DNA of 64,000 bases from CAYMCO01 sp964388955 (GTDB lineage: Bacteria; Chloroflexota; Anaerolineae; Anaerolineales; E44-bin32), in contig CAYMCO010000013.1 in NCBI GenBank assembly GCA_964388955.1, forward strand, positions 1 to 64,000, given 5' to 3'. The number at the start of each line of letters is the position of its first letter. Position 1 is the first letter of the stretch. This document shows positions 35,790 to 44,147 of this stretch, one piece after another. The position numbers and the translations under genes were made by a program. The notes under the pieces are model-generated. The model was not told the DNA's origin, did not search any database, and saw only the letters and a list, made by a program, of their open reading frames with translations.

Positions 35790-36983
35790 CTAGATATCGA
35801 CGATGATCAACTCGGGCGCGAGTCCGGAGAGCCTGCGCGCCCCGTCGGCTTCGTAGACGAAAGTATCGATCAGGTAGGGTCCGGTGGTGCTCTCGAAATT
35901 GGTCACCATGCCCTCTTCGAACACGCCTTCCGGGTTCTCCTGATCCACCTGGAACACGAATTCACCCACCCAGTCGGGGTAGAAACTAATGCCAAGCTCA
36001 TATCCGCCCACCCAGCGCTTGTCCGGGACGTCCCATATCTCTGCAGATCTGTAATACTGCAGCATCCGGCGGTTGACGTCAGCGATCCGGGTGCCGGGTT
36101 TGGCCGCCTCCGAGAGCACGTCGAAGGCCTTCCCGGACTTCTCGTATCGCTCGACCAATTCCTTGGGCGGCTTTCCCAGGAAGAATCCGCGCTCAATGTT
36201 GGCATGATAGCGATTGAAGACCCCGCTCAAGTCCGCCATGACGTGATCTCCGGCCTCGATCACGCGGCGGGTGGGCAGCCCATGGCCGGCCGTATATGGC
36301 CCGGACGAGATCAGGCTGACGATGCCCGAAATCTCTCCCCCGGCACGTGCCATGGCGCGTGCCATTTCACCGTAGACCTCTATCTCGGTCATCCCAGGGC
36401 GAAGCGTCTCAGCGATCGTGCGCAGGGCGGCGTCGCAGATCTGGGCAGCCCGTTCAACGTACTCGATTTCCTTTTTCGATTTTATGCGCCGTATTGCGCG
36501 TATCGGTTTCGTCGCGTCGACAACTGCCTCGCAACCACTGTCCAGGAAGGCTTGCTCAAAAGCGGCGCTCACCACGCGGTTGGGGATATGGCTCCAAAAC
36601 TCCATACCCACCGTCCCGCCCAACCACCCCTCGGCCTTCAACTCCTGAATGATGAAGGGCAGGCCCGAAACGAGGTTCTCTGTGGCGGGAAAGTAGCGCC
36701 TGTCCTGGGCGATCGACGTTCGTTTCAGGAGAACATCCTCCGCCCGTGAGTCGAAGTGGATGAAGTTCTCGTGGTCGACATGCACAGCCGTACCGGCGAG
36801 CGGGGGCCAGGCTGTCGTTGAATTCGCCCGGTACCAGCGCGCCGTGTAGCCGTGAAGATAGCACATGCTTTCCGGTGCCGAGAGATAGAGCAGATCGATC
36901 CCCTCATCCGCCATGCGCTGCCGAAGCCGATTCAGGCGATCCCGATATTCCTCGACAGAGAATGGAACATTCTCCTCAGGCAT
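35790..36983 (-). CDS. M24 family protein (paralog 3)
   Basis: A 397-residue paralog. The site reads HVMADLSGVFNRYHANIERGF (Asp kept, second Asp to Asn), WVGGYELGISFYPDWVG (His to Tyr), VTNFESTTG (Glu kept), YLIDTFVYEADGARRLS (last Glu to Ile). The motif GGYE(F/I/L)GI-x-F-x-PDWVG is shared by all four copies. A near-perfect Shine-Dalgarno sequence AAAGGAGG precedes ATG 36983; the frame is open further upstream but without another such site. Confidence 0.87.
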   Translation of the reverse strand: MPEENVPFSVEEYRDRLNRLRQRMADEGIDLLYLSAPESMCYLHGYTARWYRANSTTAWPPLAGTAVHVDHENFIHFDSRAEDVLLKRTSIAQDRRYFPATENLVSGLPFIIQELKAEGWLGGTVGMEFWSHIPNRVVSAAFEQAFLDSGCEAVVDATKPIRAIRRIKSKKEIEYVERAAQICDAALRTIAETLRPGMTEIEVYGEMARAMARAGGEISGIVSLISSGPYTAGHGLPTRRVIEAGDHVMADLSGVFNRYHANIERGFFLGKPPKELVERYEKSGKAFDVLSEAAKPGTRIADVNRRMLQYYRSAEIWDVPDKRWVGGYELGISFYPDWVGEFVFQVDQENPEGVFEEGMVTNFESTTGPYLIDTFVYEADGARRLSGLAPELIIVDI

Positions 36984-37543
36984 TTTGTCCTCCTTTAAGA
37001 CATATGCATCGAGCTGGTCCGTGATCCGATGGCCCGCCGTCTTGAGTTCGGGGTTGCTCCTTCGATGTCTCAAGAGTCCTCTTGGGCGGACGAATTCATT
37101 TTATGTGAATGAATCTGAGAAGTCAACAAGATTCTGCGAGATTCGCAATGGAATGGCGAAGTTTCTTCAGTCTCAGCTGATACACGACGTTGAAGAATCG
37201 GATTCGTTATCATGCGATTGTGGCGCTATGGGATTCTTATCCAGGGCCCCCTGCATTTTCGATTCTGCGATTCGAGCGGAAGTTCCGTTTCCGAGCGGGT
37301 TGCTGCAGGCCTTGGCATCCCGCACCGGACGCCACCCCCATTTTCCCTCCCACCCCGCCGGCAGATTGGCCGTGCCGGCCCCCGGACGCTTCCGGGCAAA
37401 TCGAGGCCATATCTCTCGCGCCTCTCCACAGGCGAGATGCCGTCGCCTGTGAGACACCACGCCTTCGGCCCCTCATCTCGGCGGGTGGGATACCGGGCAC
37501 CTGTTTGGTGCGCAACCCGGCCGATACGGCACAACCTACCGCC
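36984..37543. other. Gene-free stretch between M24 paralogs
   Basis: 560 bp. Several overlapping open frames exist on both strands but none has a recognisable family pattern. It contains the start region of paralog 3 and the 3' side of paralog 4. Confidence 0.4.
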
Positions 37544-38776
37544 TCATTCGATTTCGACCAGTTCGCTGGGGATCTCACTCAACAGCTTGGCTTCGGTCTG
37601 CTTGTACATGATGCTGTTGATCAGCCATGATACGCCCGCGTTCTCCGGTAGGTAGAACATGCTCTCGAAATTGACCACCTCGCCCGGCCGGAACACCCGA
37701 TCTCCGGGGTCGTCGTCGGGATCGAATACAAATGCGCCGACCCAATCGGGCGCAAAGGCGATGCCGAACTCATAGCCGCCGACCCACCAACGATCCTCCC
37801 AGATCCCAACGTTCACGAAGTAGTCTTTCATCACCTTGTTCAGGTCCGCCACGGGTAGATAGGGGCGGATGGTCGATCTCAATACGTCCACCGATTTCGA
37901 TGACAGCTCTATCTGTTTGGCAACGGCGGGCGAGGGCCGGCCCATGGAGAGTGTACGGGAGACATTGGCGTGATAGCGATTGTAGACGCCGCAGATGTCG
38001 AGGGTCACGAGATCTCCTGGCATGATGCGGCGCCGCGAAGTGAGCCCGTGGCTGCAAGTCCGGGGCCCGGAATTGACCAGGCCCGGAATGGCGTTCAGCT
38101 CCCCACCGGCCTTGGCCATCGCGTAGAGCACCTCGGCGTGCACTTCGATTTCGGTCATTCCCGGCCGGGCGTGGTCGATGGCCGCCTGCATCCCGATATC
38201 GGCGATGCGGGCCGCGGTTTCGATGCAGGACAATTCTTGAGGTGATTTGACGGCGCGAACATCTCGGACGACGTCCGTGCCGTCGACAACCGTGCATCCT
38301 TCGCGTTCAAGCAGACCTCGGAACAGATCGCTGACGGCTGGATTGGGCCGGTAGCTCCACAACTCCAACCCAGCGGTGCCTCCCAACCAGCCCTCCCCCT
38401 TGAGCGCTGCAACCACGTTTTCCCCATTCGACCGGGGAATGACCCGGATATCTGTGGCCACCGATGTGTTGCGCGCCAGGATCAGCTCGTCGGATGCCTC
38501 GAACAATATGAATCTGTCGTGATCGACATGTATCGCGATGCCGCTGATGGGCAGCCAATCCTTATTGCCGTTGCTGGCGTACCACGAGGCTGCATAGCCG
38601 CTAACATAGCACACGCTTTCCGGCGCACTCAAGTAAAGCAGGTCGATATTCTCCTGAGCCATCCTCTCACGCACTCGGTCGAGCCGATCCTGGTACTCTT
38701 GCAGCGAAAAAGGAGCGGCGAGCTCCGGATGGCAGTCGCGAAGAATGGCTTGTTTGTTGCTTAATTTCTCATGCAT
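37544..38776 (-). CDS. M24 family protein (paralog 4)
   Basis: A 410-residue protein and the closest relative of paralog 1: both begin SNxxAIxxxCHPELxAPFSLQEY and share long identical runs (WVGGYEFGIAFAPDWVG; RPGEVVNFESMFYLP). The metal site is TLDICGVYNRYHANVSRT (Asp kept, second Asp to Asn), GGYEF (His to Tyr), FES (Glu kept), SWLINSIMYK (last Glu to Ile). It is the first gene of the leftward M24 run, behind a candidate promoter at 38926-38953. The likely reaction is hydrolysis of a C-N bond in a small molecule such as a creatine-like or N-acyl compound (inference). Confidence 0.87.
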   Translation of the reverse strand: MHEKLSNKQAILRDCHPELAAPFSLQEYQDRLDRVRERMAQENIDLLYLSAPESVCYVSGYAASWYASNGNKDWLPISGIAIHVDHDRFILFEASDELILARNTSVATDIRVIPRSNGENVVAALKGEGWLGGTAGLELWSYRPNPAVSDLFRGLLEREGCTVVDGTDVVRDVRAVKSPQELSCIETAARIADIGMQAAIDHARPGMTEIEVHAEVLYAMAKAGGELNAIPGLVNSGPRTCSHGLTSRRRIMPGDLVTLDICGVYNRYHANVSRTLSMGRPSPAVAKQIELSSKSVDVLRSTIRPYLPVADLNKVMKDYFVNVGIWEDRWWVGGYEFGIAFAPDWVGAFVFDPDDDPGDRVFRPGEVVNFESMFYLPENAGVSWLINSIMYKQTEAKLLSEIPSELVEIE

Positions 38777-38925
38777 GGCGTCGTTCCCCTTGAGGTGGCG
38801 GCGAGTTATCGGAGCTTGCGTTCATTCGCCCAAGAATACGATCACTGCTGCGACGGTATGTTCTCTCCTTTCACCTGGCTTCCATATTTCCAAATGGCGT
38901 CAGATTGAGCGATGCTTTCAATATA

Positions 38926-38953
38926 TATATACCGCATACGTCATCCAGATCAA
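38926..38953 (-). promoter_or_regulatory. Candidate promoter of the M24 run
   Basis: On the minus strand TTGATC (38953-38948), a 16-bp spacer and TATATA (38931-38926). It would give a leader of about 140 bases before the start at 38776. Confidence 0.4.
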
Positions 38954-39045
38954 ATTACGGTTGAGTTCCAGACCTACTTCCACCACGATTGGATCCTTGA
39001 ATCCGCCTTTGGGTTGCAGTAGTAGCGCGGCGGGGCATCACCCAC

Positions 39046-39297
39046 GGGTGCGTTCCATCCTGGAGGGCGATCTGACACGGCAGACTTGTACCTGCCGCAC
39101 CCTGTCAACAACACAGGCCAAACCTCTCGATACACGCCTCGCTCCGCTCGCCGCTGGTCGAGATGCAGCCTGCTTCGCGCGTCCCGATTGTGGGGAGGCG
39201 CTTCTCGAGTGCCGAGTGGTGAAACCACGAGGTGTATCGAGGGGGGCGCCGTACATTCACTCTCAAGCAGCCGCGCCCTCTGGAATGGAACACACCC
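39046..39297. mobile_element. 252-bp MITE-like repeat, copy 1
   Basis: Bounded by GGGTGCGTTCCAT on the left and its near-complement ATGGAACACACCC on the right. It is similar throughout to copy 2 at 43752 and has the same length and orientation. It contains nested palindromes (CTCGATACAC with GTGTATCGAG) and no transposase gene. It lies between the divergent M24 and M20 genes and may insert promoters or terminator-like stems there. Confidence 0.85.
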
Positions 39298-39572
39298 TTA
39301 CCCACGCGGATGGTTGCCGGGAGTTCCCTTCCCCTGTACCATACACGGATTGGCTCGGCGGACATGATTCTCCACTCCGAACGAGCGACGGTGCAGCGAT
39401 TCGTTACCGAGTTTGAAGAGGTAAAGGCCAGCGGATATCGGGGCTTTGAGCGCAGCTTGAGACGCCCCAATGAGAAGGGCCTGTTGTCGGTGGAGATGCC
39501 CCACCTTGCCCGGTTGGCCGTCAGCAAAGACAGGGGATACCCCTCCAGTAGCCACAAAGGGAGAGCGATAAT

Positions 39573-41171
39573 ATGGCCGCACTTTCACCACAGCAGCAGA
39601 CCGCCGTCAAATGGGTCCAAGACAACGAAGCCAGGCTTTCCGATTTTCACCAACTGATCTGGAATTATGCTGAACCGGCGTTCAGGGAGTACAAATCCGC
39701 CCGGGCATATATTGAGTTGCTGAAGAACGAAGGCTTCGAGGTGGAAGAGGGCTCCGGGGGAATGCCGACGGCTTTCGTGGCGACTTTCGGGGAGGGGAAG
39801 CCCGTCCTGGGTGCTTCTGCAGAGTATGACGCCACGCCGGGCAACTCGCAGAAAGCGGTCCCATATCAGGCCCCGCGAGATGACCTTCACCGGTGGGCTG
39901 CAGGCCATACCGATCCACATTCCGCACTCGGGGTTGGCGCGCTCGGCGGGGTTCTGGGGGCAAAGGCGGCGATTGAGGAGCACAACCTAAGAGGCACGCT
40001 CAAGCTCTTCGGCGAGCCCGCAGAGAAGGTCTGCGGCTCGAAGCCTATCCACGCGCTCCTGGGCTACTACGACGGAATCGATGCCTTTGTCCTCTATCAT
40101 CCGTCGTATTCCGGCTTCGGAAATACGCTGCGAGGCGAGACGGTTAGCGGATCCTATTGGAGCGCAGTCTTCACGTTCGAATGCCTGGAGCCGGAAACCT
40201 GGATCAACCGCGAGCTTTCCGTTGTGAAGGGGCATGTGCATGCGGCGGCAAGAGCACCCGGGGCGACGGATGCCGTTTGCCTGATGTATACCACCACCAA
40301 GTACACAAAGGAAGCGATGTTCCCCAATACCTCCCTGTGGACGCTGAACGAGTTCATCATGACGGGAGGGCAAAGCACAGCGGATAACTCGCCGCCACGC
40401 ATCGGGCAAATTCAGTACTCCTGGCGCTCCCCGGATTTGGCGATCCAAGAACAGATCTATCGAATTCTCGAGCACAACGCCAGGCACGTGGCAGAAATCA
40501 CACACTGCCGGCTGTCGATTCGTTGGGTCTCAAAGGTGCGGCCAGGCGTGCCCAACCTGGCCCTGACGGATCTTGTATACCGGAACCTGGAACTGGTGGG
40601 CCCTCCGCGATACGGTGATGAGGCCAGAGAGATCGCCAGGAAGATGCAGGAAAACTGCGGCTTGGTGCCTATGGCAGATCCGCTGGACGAGGTATGTGAG
40701 CAGATCGTCCCGGTCGAGGAAACTGAGGCGACGTTTCGCGCCAATGTCCCGCCCTGGCAGGCACGTTTCTCCTCGGATGATGCGATGGAGTATTCATGGT
40801 ACGCGCCGATGACTAAGCTGATGACATCCTACGCGGTGTTGAAGCCTCCCACTCCGGGATATGTCTACCCCGCCTGGACGCGCAATGCAATTGGAGGCAT
40901 ACGGGCCACGATTGACCCGTCGATCTTTGTGGCTGCGAAGGTGGTCGGGGCCAGCCTGGTTGAATTGCTGATCGACTCCGATAAGCTGCGGGAATGTCAG
41001 GAGGAATTCGAGGAGAGAACAGGGGGTGGGGTTGGTGGCCGCAAATGGATCGGGCCCCTGTTACCGCCGGGCACCGCGCCCCCCGTGGATTTGCGCTGGC
41101 CCGAATACATCACTACGGTCCGGGGGGAGGAGTGGTGGATTCCGACATCAATTGTGGGAATGGCTGACTGA
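39573..41171 (+). CDS. M20 family amidohydrolase (AbgB-like)
   Basis: A 532-residue protein of the M20D aminoacylase/carboxypeptidase branch. AEYDATPGNSQKAVPYQ, GHTDPHSALGVGALGGVLGA and KLFGEPAEKVCGSKP carry the metal and catalytic region (the HxxGH region is changed to GHTDPHS). HVHAAARAPGATDAVCLMY belongs to the dimerisation lid. These enzymes cleave amide bonds of acyl- or p-aminobenzoyl-amino acids. It is somewhat longer than E. coli AbgB. AGAG and ATG 39573 define the start. It is divergent from the M24 run. Confidence 0.88.
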   Translation: MAALSPQQQTAVKWVQDNEARLSDFHQLIWNYAEPAFREYKSARAYIELLKNEGFEVEEGSGGMPTAFVATFGEGKPVLGASAEYDATPGNSQKAVPYQAPRDDLHRWAAGHTDPHSALGVGALGGVLGAKAAIEEHNLRGTLKLFGEPAEKVCGSKPIHALLGYYDGIDAFVLYHPSYSGFGNTLRGETVSGSYWSAVFTFECLEPETWINRELSVVKGHVHAAARAPGATDAVCLMYTTTKYTKEAMFPNTSLWTLNEFIMTGGQSTADNSPPRIGQIQYSWRSPDLAIQEQIYRILEHNARHVAEITHCRLSIRWVSKVRPGVPNLALTDLVYRNLELVGPPRYGDEAREIARKMQENCGLVPMADPLDEVCEQIVPVEETEATFRANVPPWQARFSSDDAMEYSWYAPMTKLMTSYAVLKPPTPGYVYPAWTRNAIGGIRATIDPSIFVAAKVVGASLVELLIDSDKLRECQEEFEERTGGGVGGRKWIGPLLPPGTAPPVDLRWPEYITTVRGEEWWIPTSIVGMAD

Positions 41172-41356
41172 GAACCGGTCGACAAGATGCTCAGTAGGCC
41201 TCCGGTTTTGGCGGGTCTGCAAGCCACTCCGCAGGCAAGCGCGGCTTCCCCCTCCTATTGCAGGAAGCGAAGCGGCGGCCCGGCAATAAATGTCGGGCCA
41301 CTGCTTGTCGGGCTTCGCAGAACCAAGAACCGCGGCCGAGCGTTATTCGGAGATTG

Positions 41357-41384
41357 GGGGGCTGCTCCGGGAGGGGCAGCCCCC
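41357..41384. terminator. Bidirectional hairpin between convergent genes
   Basis: GGGGGCTGC (41357-41365) pairs with GCAGCCCCC (41376-41384), extended by three further pairs inward. It lies between the M20 gene and the convergent receptor gene ending at 41401. Confidence 0.7.
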
Positions 41385-41400
41385 TATGGCCATTCTGCTC

Positions 41401-43146
41401 CTACTTCACCTTCAGATTCATGAGGTTCTCCGCATCCCATACACCTTGGCCGCTGAAGCAGATGTCGGTGTCAAACTCGAATCTGTCCGTGTGAAACGCC
41501 TGTGTATTGGTCTGTCCGAAGAGAGTCAGGCGCGGGAGCTCCTGATTTAGCATCTCTTGGAAATCGAAAGATACGGCCAGGAGTTCCTCCTCTGAGGGGG
41601 CAGTGACAATCCGGAACATCAGATCGTCCAGCTCGGGATTGCAGTAACCGGAGAAGTTCCACGCATAGCCCGCCGCTTCTGCAGCCCAGCAAGAATAATA
41701 GAATTCCATGGCTGCCGGAGAGAATTCCTGTGAGAACCCAAACAGCACCATGTCGAAGTCCCTTTCGGTCAGTACGACACTGAATTGGGTTCCGATTTCC
41801 ATGGGCATCACTTCGACTTCGATTCCCACATCCCCCAGCCATCCCTTCAGCGAATCGGCGACCGCGAGATGAACCGGATTCTCCTGGGTGATGCTCAATC
41901 GAAGGTTCATGGGTGTGCCATCCGGCCCCTCTCGCACTCCGTCTCCATCGGTATCGACATACCCAGCGTCCTCAAGCATGCTCCTGGCTTCTGCCGGGTC
42001 ATAGGGGGTGACAGTCAATGCAGGATCGATCTCATCCTCGTGCGCCGGGCCGCAGGCCCAGCTCGTTGGGCACGTAATCCCATGGCCAAGCAAAGCCACA
42101 TCCACCAGCCGCTGCTTGTCGATTGCGGAATCGATTGCATGTCGAACCACCACGTCCTCGATGGCGGGATTCTTGGTGCCGCCTTCGGCCAGGTTGAAAG
42201 CGATGTAGTAATACGGGCCGGGCGGGTAGTCAATCACGGTTGTGTCCTCAGCGTTTGCCAGCGTGTCGTAGTAGACAGGTGGGATCGGCGGATCGTTGTT
42301 GATTACATCGACCTCGCCTGCCAGAAACGCCTGGACCAGAGCGTCGAAGTTGGCATATATCTGGTATACAACCCGATCAACCGGGGGCTTGCCCTGCCAA
42401 TAGGCATCGTTTGCTTCGTAGATGAGGTATTCCCCCGGTTGCCACTCCCCTACCGTGAAAGGACCGGTTCCGACCGGAGGGTAATTCTCATAGGTATACA
42501 CTTCATCCGGCCCGAGGCCCGTCCAAACATGCGCGGGATAGATATAATCCCAGTACGCGTCACCTTGTGTGAAGCTGAATAGCGGATACTCGGTGGTTAT
42601 CTGCAGAGTCAGATCATCGAGGGCCTCGACGGATGTCATATAGAGCGTAAAGTTCCACCACGATTTCAGGTCCTCGTTTGCATTGATCCATTTCAGATAG
42701 TCGGCGTGGTCTTGGGCAGTGAACGGCGTCCCATCTGTAAATGTCACTCCCTCCTGCAGGTGCCAGGTCTGGGTCTTGCCATCATCCGATATCTCTATCG
42801 ATTCTGCCAGAAGCGATCCGCCGCTGCAGGGGTAATCCTTGCCCGGGCTTAGAATCGGTTCATTGACATATTCCCCAAGGAAGTAATAGATCTGCGAGCA
42901 AGACCAGGGGTTCCAGCAGTCAACGTCCTTTACGCCTCCGACACGCAGCACAACCGGTTCCTCTGCCACCGGTTGCTCTTCCGTGGGTTGTGCCTCGGTC
43001 GGCTCCTCGACGGGCACACTCGTGGCGGAGGGCGGTTGCTCTGCCGAGGGCTCCTCGACAGTAGGGGTGGCGGCCGGACCACAGGCTCCGACCAACAACG
43101 ACAGCGCAACAAGGGCGCCAAACATCACTCTGGCCTTCTTGGTCAT
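41401..43146 (-). CDS. Peptide/nickel-type ABC substrate-binding lipoprotein (SBP_bac_5)
   Basis: A 581-residue OppA/DppA-like receptor. It has a signal peptide with lipobox LLVGACG and then a Thr/Pro/Glu/Gln-rich linker of about 40 residues. Family landmarks are TWHLQEGVTFTDGTPFTAQD, YPPVGTGPFTVGEWQPGEYL and DYPPGPYYYIAFNLAEGGTK. It captures an oligopeptide or other small ligand outside the membrane. No matching permease or ATPase gene is near it, so it is an orphan receptor or its partners are elsewhere. The next gene upstream is divergent. Confidence 0.92.
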   Translation of the reverse strand: MTKKARVMFGALVALSLLVGACGPAATPTVEEPSAEQPPSATSVPVEEPTEAQPTEEQPVAEEPVVLRVGGVKDVDCWNPWSCSQIYYFLGEYVNEPILSPGKDYPCSGGSLLAESIEISDDGKTQTWHLQEGVTFTDGTPFTAQDHADYLKWINANEDLKSWWNFTLYMTSVEALDDLTLQITTEYPLFSFTQGDAYWDYIYPAHVWTGLGPDEVYTYENYPPVGTGPFTVGEWQPGEYLIYEANDAYWQGKPPVDRVVYQIYANFDALVQAFLAGEVDVINNDPPIPPVYYDTLANAEDTTVIDYPPGPYYYIAFNLAEGGTKNPAIEDVVVRHAIDSAIDKQRLVDVALLGHGITCPTSWACGPAHEDEIDPALTVTPYDPAEARSMLEDAGYVDTDGDGVREGPDGTPMNLRLSITQENPVHLAVADSLKGWLGDVGIEVEVMPMEIGTQFSVVLTERDFDMVLFGFSQEFSPAAMEFYYSCWAAEAAGYAWNFSGYCNPELDDLMFRIVTAPSEEELLAVSFDFQEMLNQELPRLTLFGQTNTQAFHTDRFEFDTDICFSGQGVWDAENLMNLKVK

Positions 43147-43751
43147 TTCACTCCTCCTTCATCTGCTTCCGGAATCCGACAAGGATGGCCTGTCTTGACA
43201 GTCGGGTCCCCGTGCACCTCCTTCCACTCAAGGCCCCTGAGGCACTCAAATCGTCGGCGTCAAAGGCCGCATTGCAAGAGACACAGCCTGGGATCTGATC
43301 CCGGCACGCGCTGCGGGTCCTTTCTATTCGAAATCAGTAGCGATTATGAATTCGCGCCCCATCCAATAATAGAATGATACATGTTTTTGCCCATAGGCAC
43401 AAATATTGAAGAACAGACAGCGTCCAATTAACCATTGCTGCCTGATAATGCCTGTAATTTGATGGGCGTTGTGGCTGGAGGAAGGCCCGGTCGAAGGAAT
43501 TGGGCAGATCTGAATAAGAGAACGCGTGCCTGCACAGGCTCGCGGCCGGTTTGTCGCCGGGCAATGCCATCCTGACGCGGATGCTGGCAGAATAAGTGAT
43601 CAAGAAGGTGAAGGTGAGGTACTCCCCTGGCGCGATCGTTCCACTCATGGCCCCGGCCTCTACGATTCTCTGCCAGTTCAAACAGCTCAACGGGTTCGAA
43701 CATCTTCGGGCAAATGGAGAATCGCGGCCTTCCATTTCGTACACTCTGACG
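43147..43751. other. Gene-free stretch upstream of receptor gene
   Basis: About 600 bp. A leftward open frame includes TIAPGEYLTFTFLITYSASI, which I cannot assign; it is interrupted by the repeat at 43752. Probably a remnant or noncoding. Confidence 0.3.
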
Positions 43752-44003
43752 GGGTGCGTTCCATCCTGGAGGGCGATCCGACACGGCAGACTCGTTTCTG
43801 CCGCACCCTGTCAACAACACAGGCCAGGCCTCTCGATACACGCCTCGCTCCGCTCGCCGCTGCTCGAGATGCGGCCTGCTTCGCACGTTGCGATCGTGGG
43901 GAGGCGCATCTCGAGTGCCGAGTGGTGAAACTACGAGGGGTATCGAGAGGAGCGCCGTACATTCACTCTCAAGCAGCCGCGCCCCCTGAAATGGAACACA
44001 CCC
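43752..44003. mobile_element. 252-bp MITE-like repeat, copy 2
   Basis: Ends GGGTGCGTTCCAT and ATGGAACACACCC as in copy 1. Internal nested inverted repeats are perfect here: CCTCTCGATAC (43829-43839) with GTATCGAGAGG (43940-43950), and inside these CTCGAGATGCG (43863-43873) with CGCATCTCGAG (43905-43915). It sits 145 bp upstream of the AOR gene. No open reading frame of known type is inside. Confidence 0.85.
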
Positions 44004-44147
44004 CTCTGACGCTCTCAATTGACTCAGATCAGAACAGCGTGTACTCTCAGACGGATTTGCCTCATGCCGGGATCCAAGCGCGGCGTCTTCCAGGCACGTA
44101 GCTTGAACGCGACGCGTGCCGCTCATCACGACAGCCGGGAGGGCACA

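Noticed and set aside
35715..36749. Plus-strand open frame of 344 codons opposite M24 paralog 3
   Set aside because: Antisense shadow. The minus strand carries the creatinase-fold motifs and a very strong ribosome site.
39046..44003. CRISPR array
   Set aside because: Only two copies of one long unit, with 4.4 kb of genes between them and no regular short spacers; a MITE-like element fits better.
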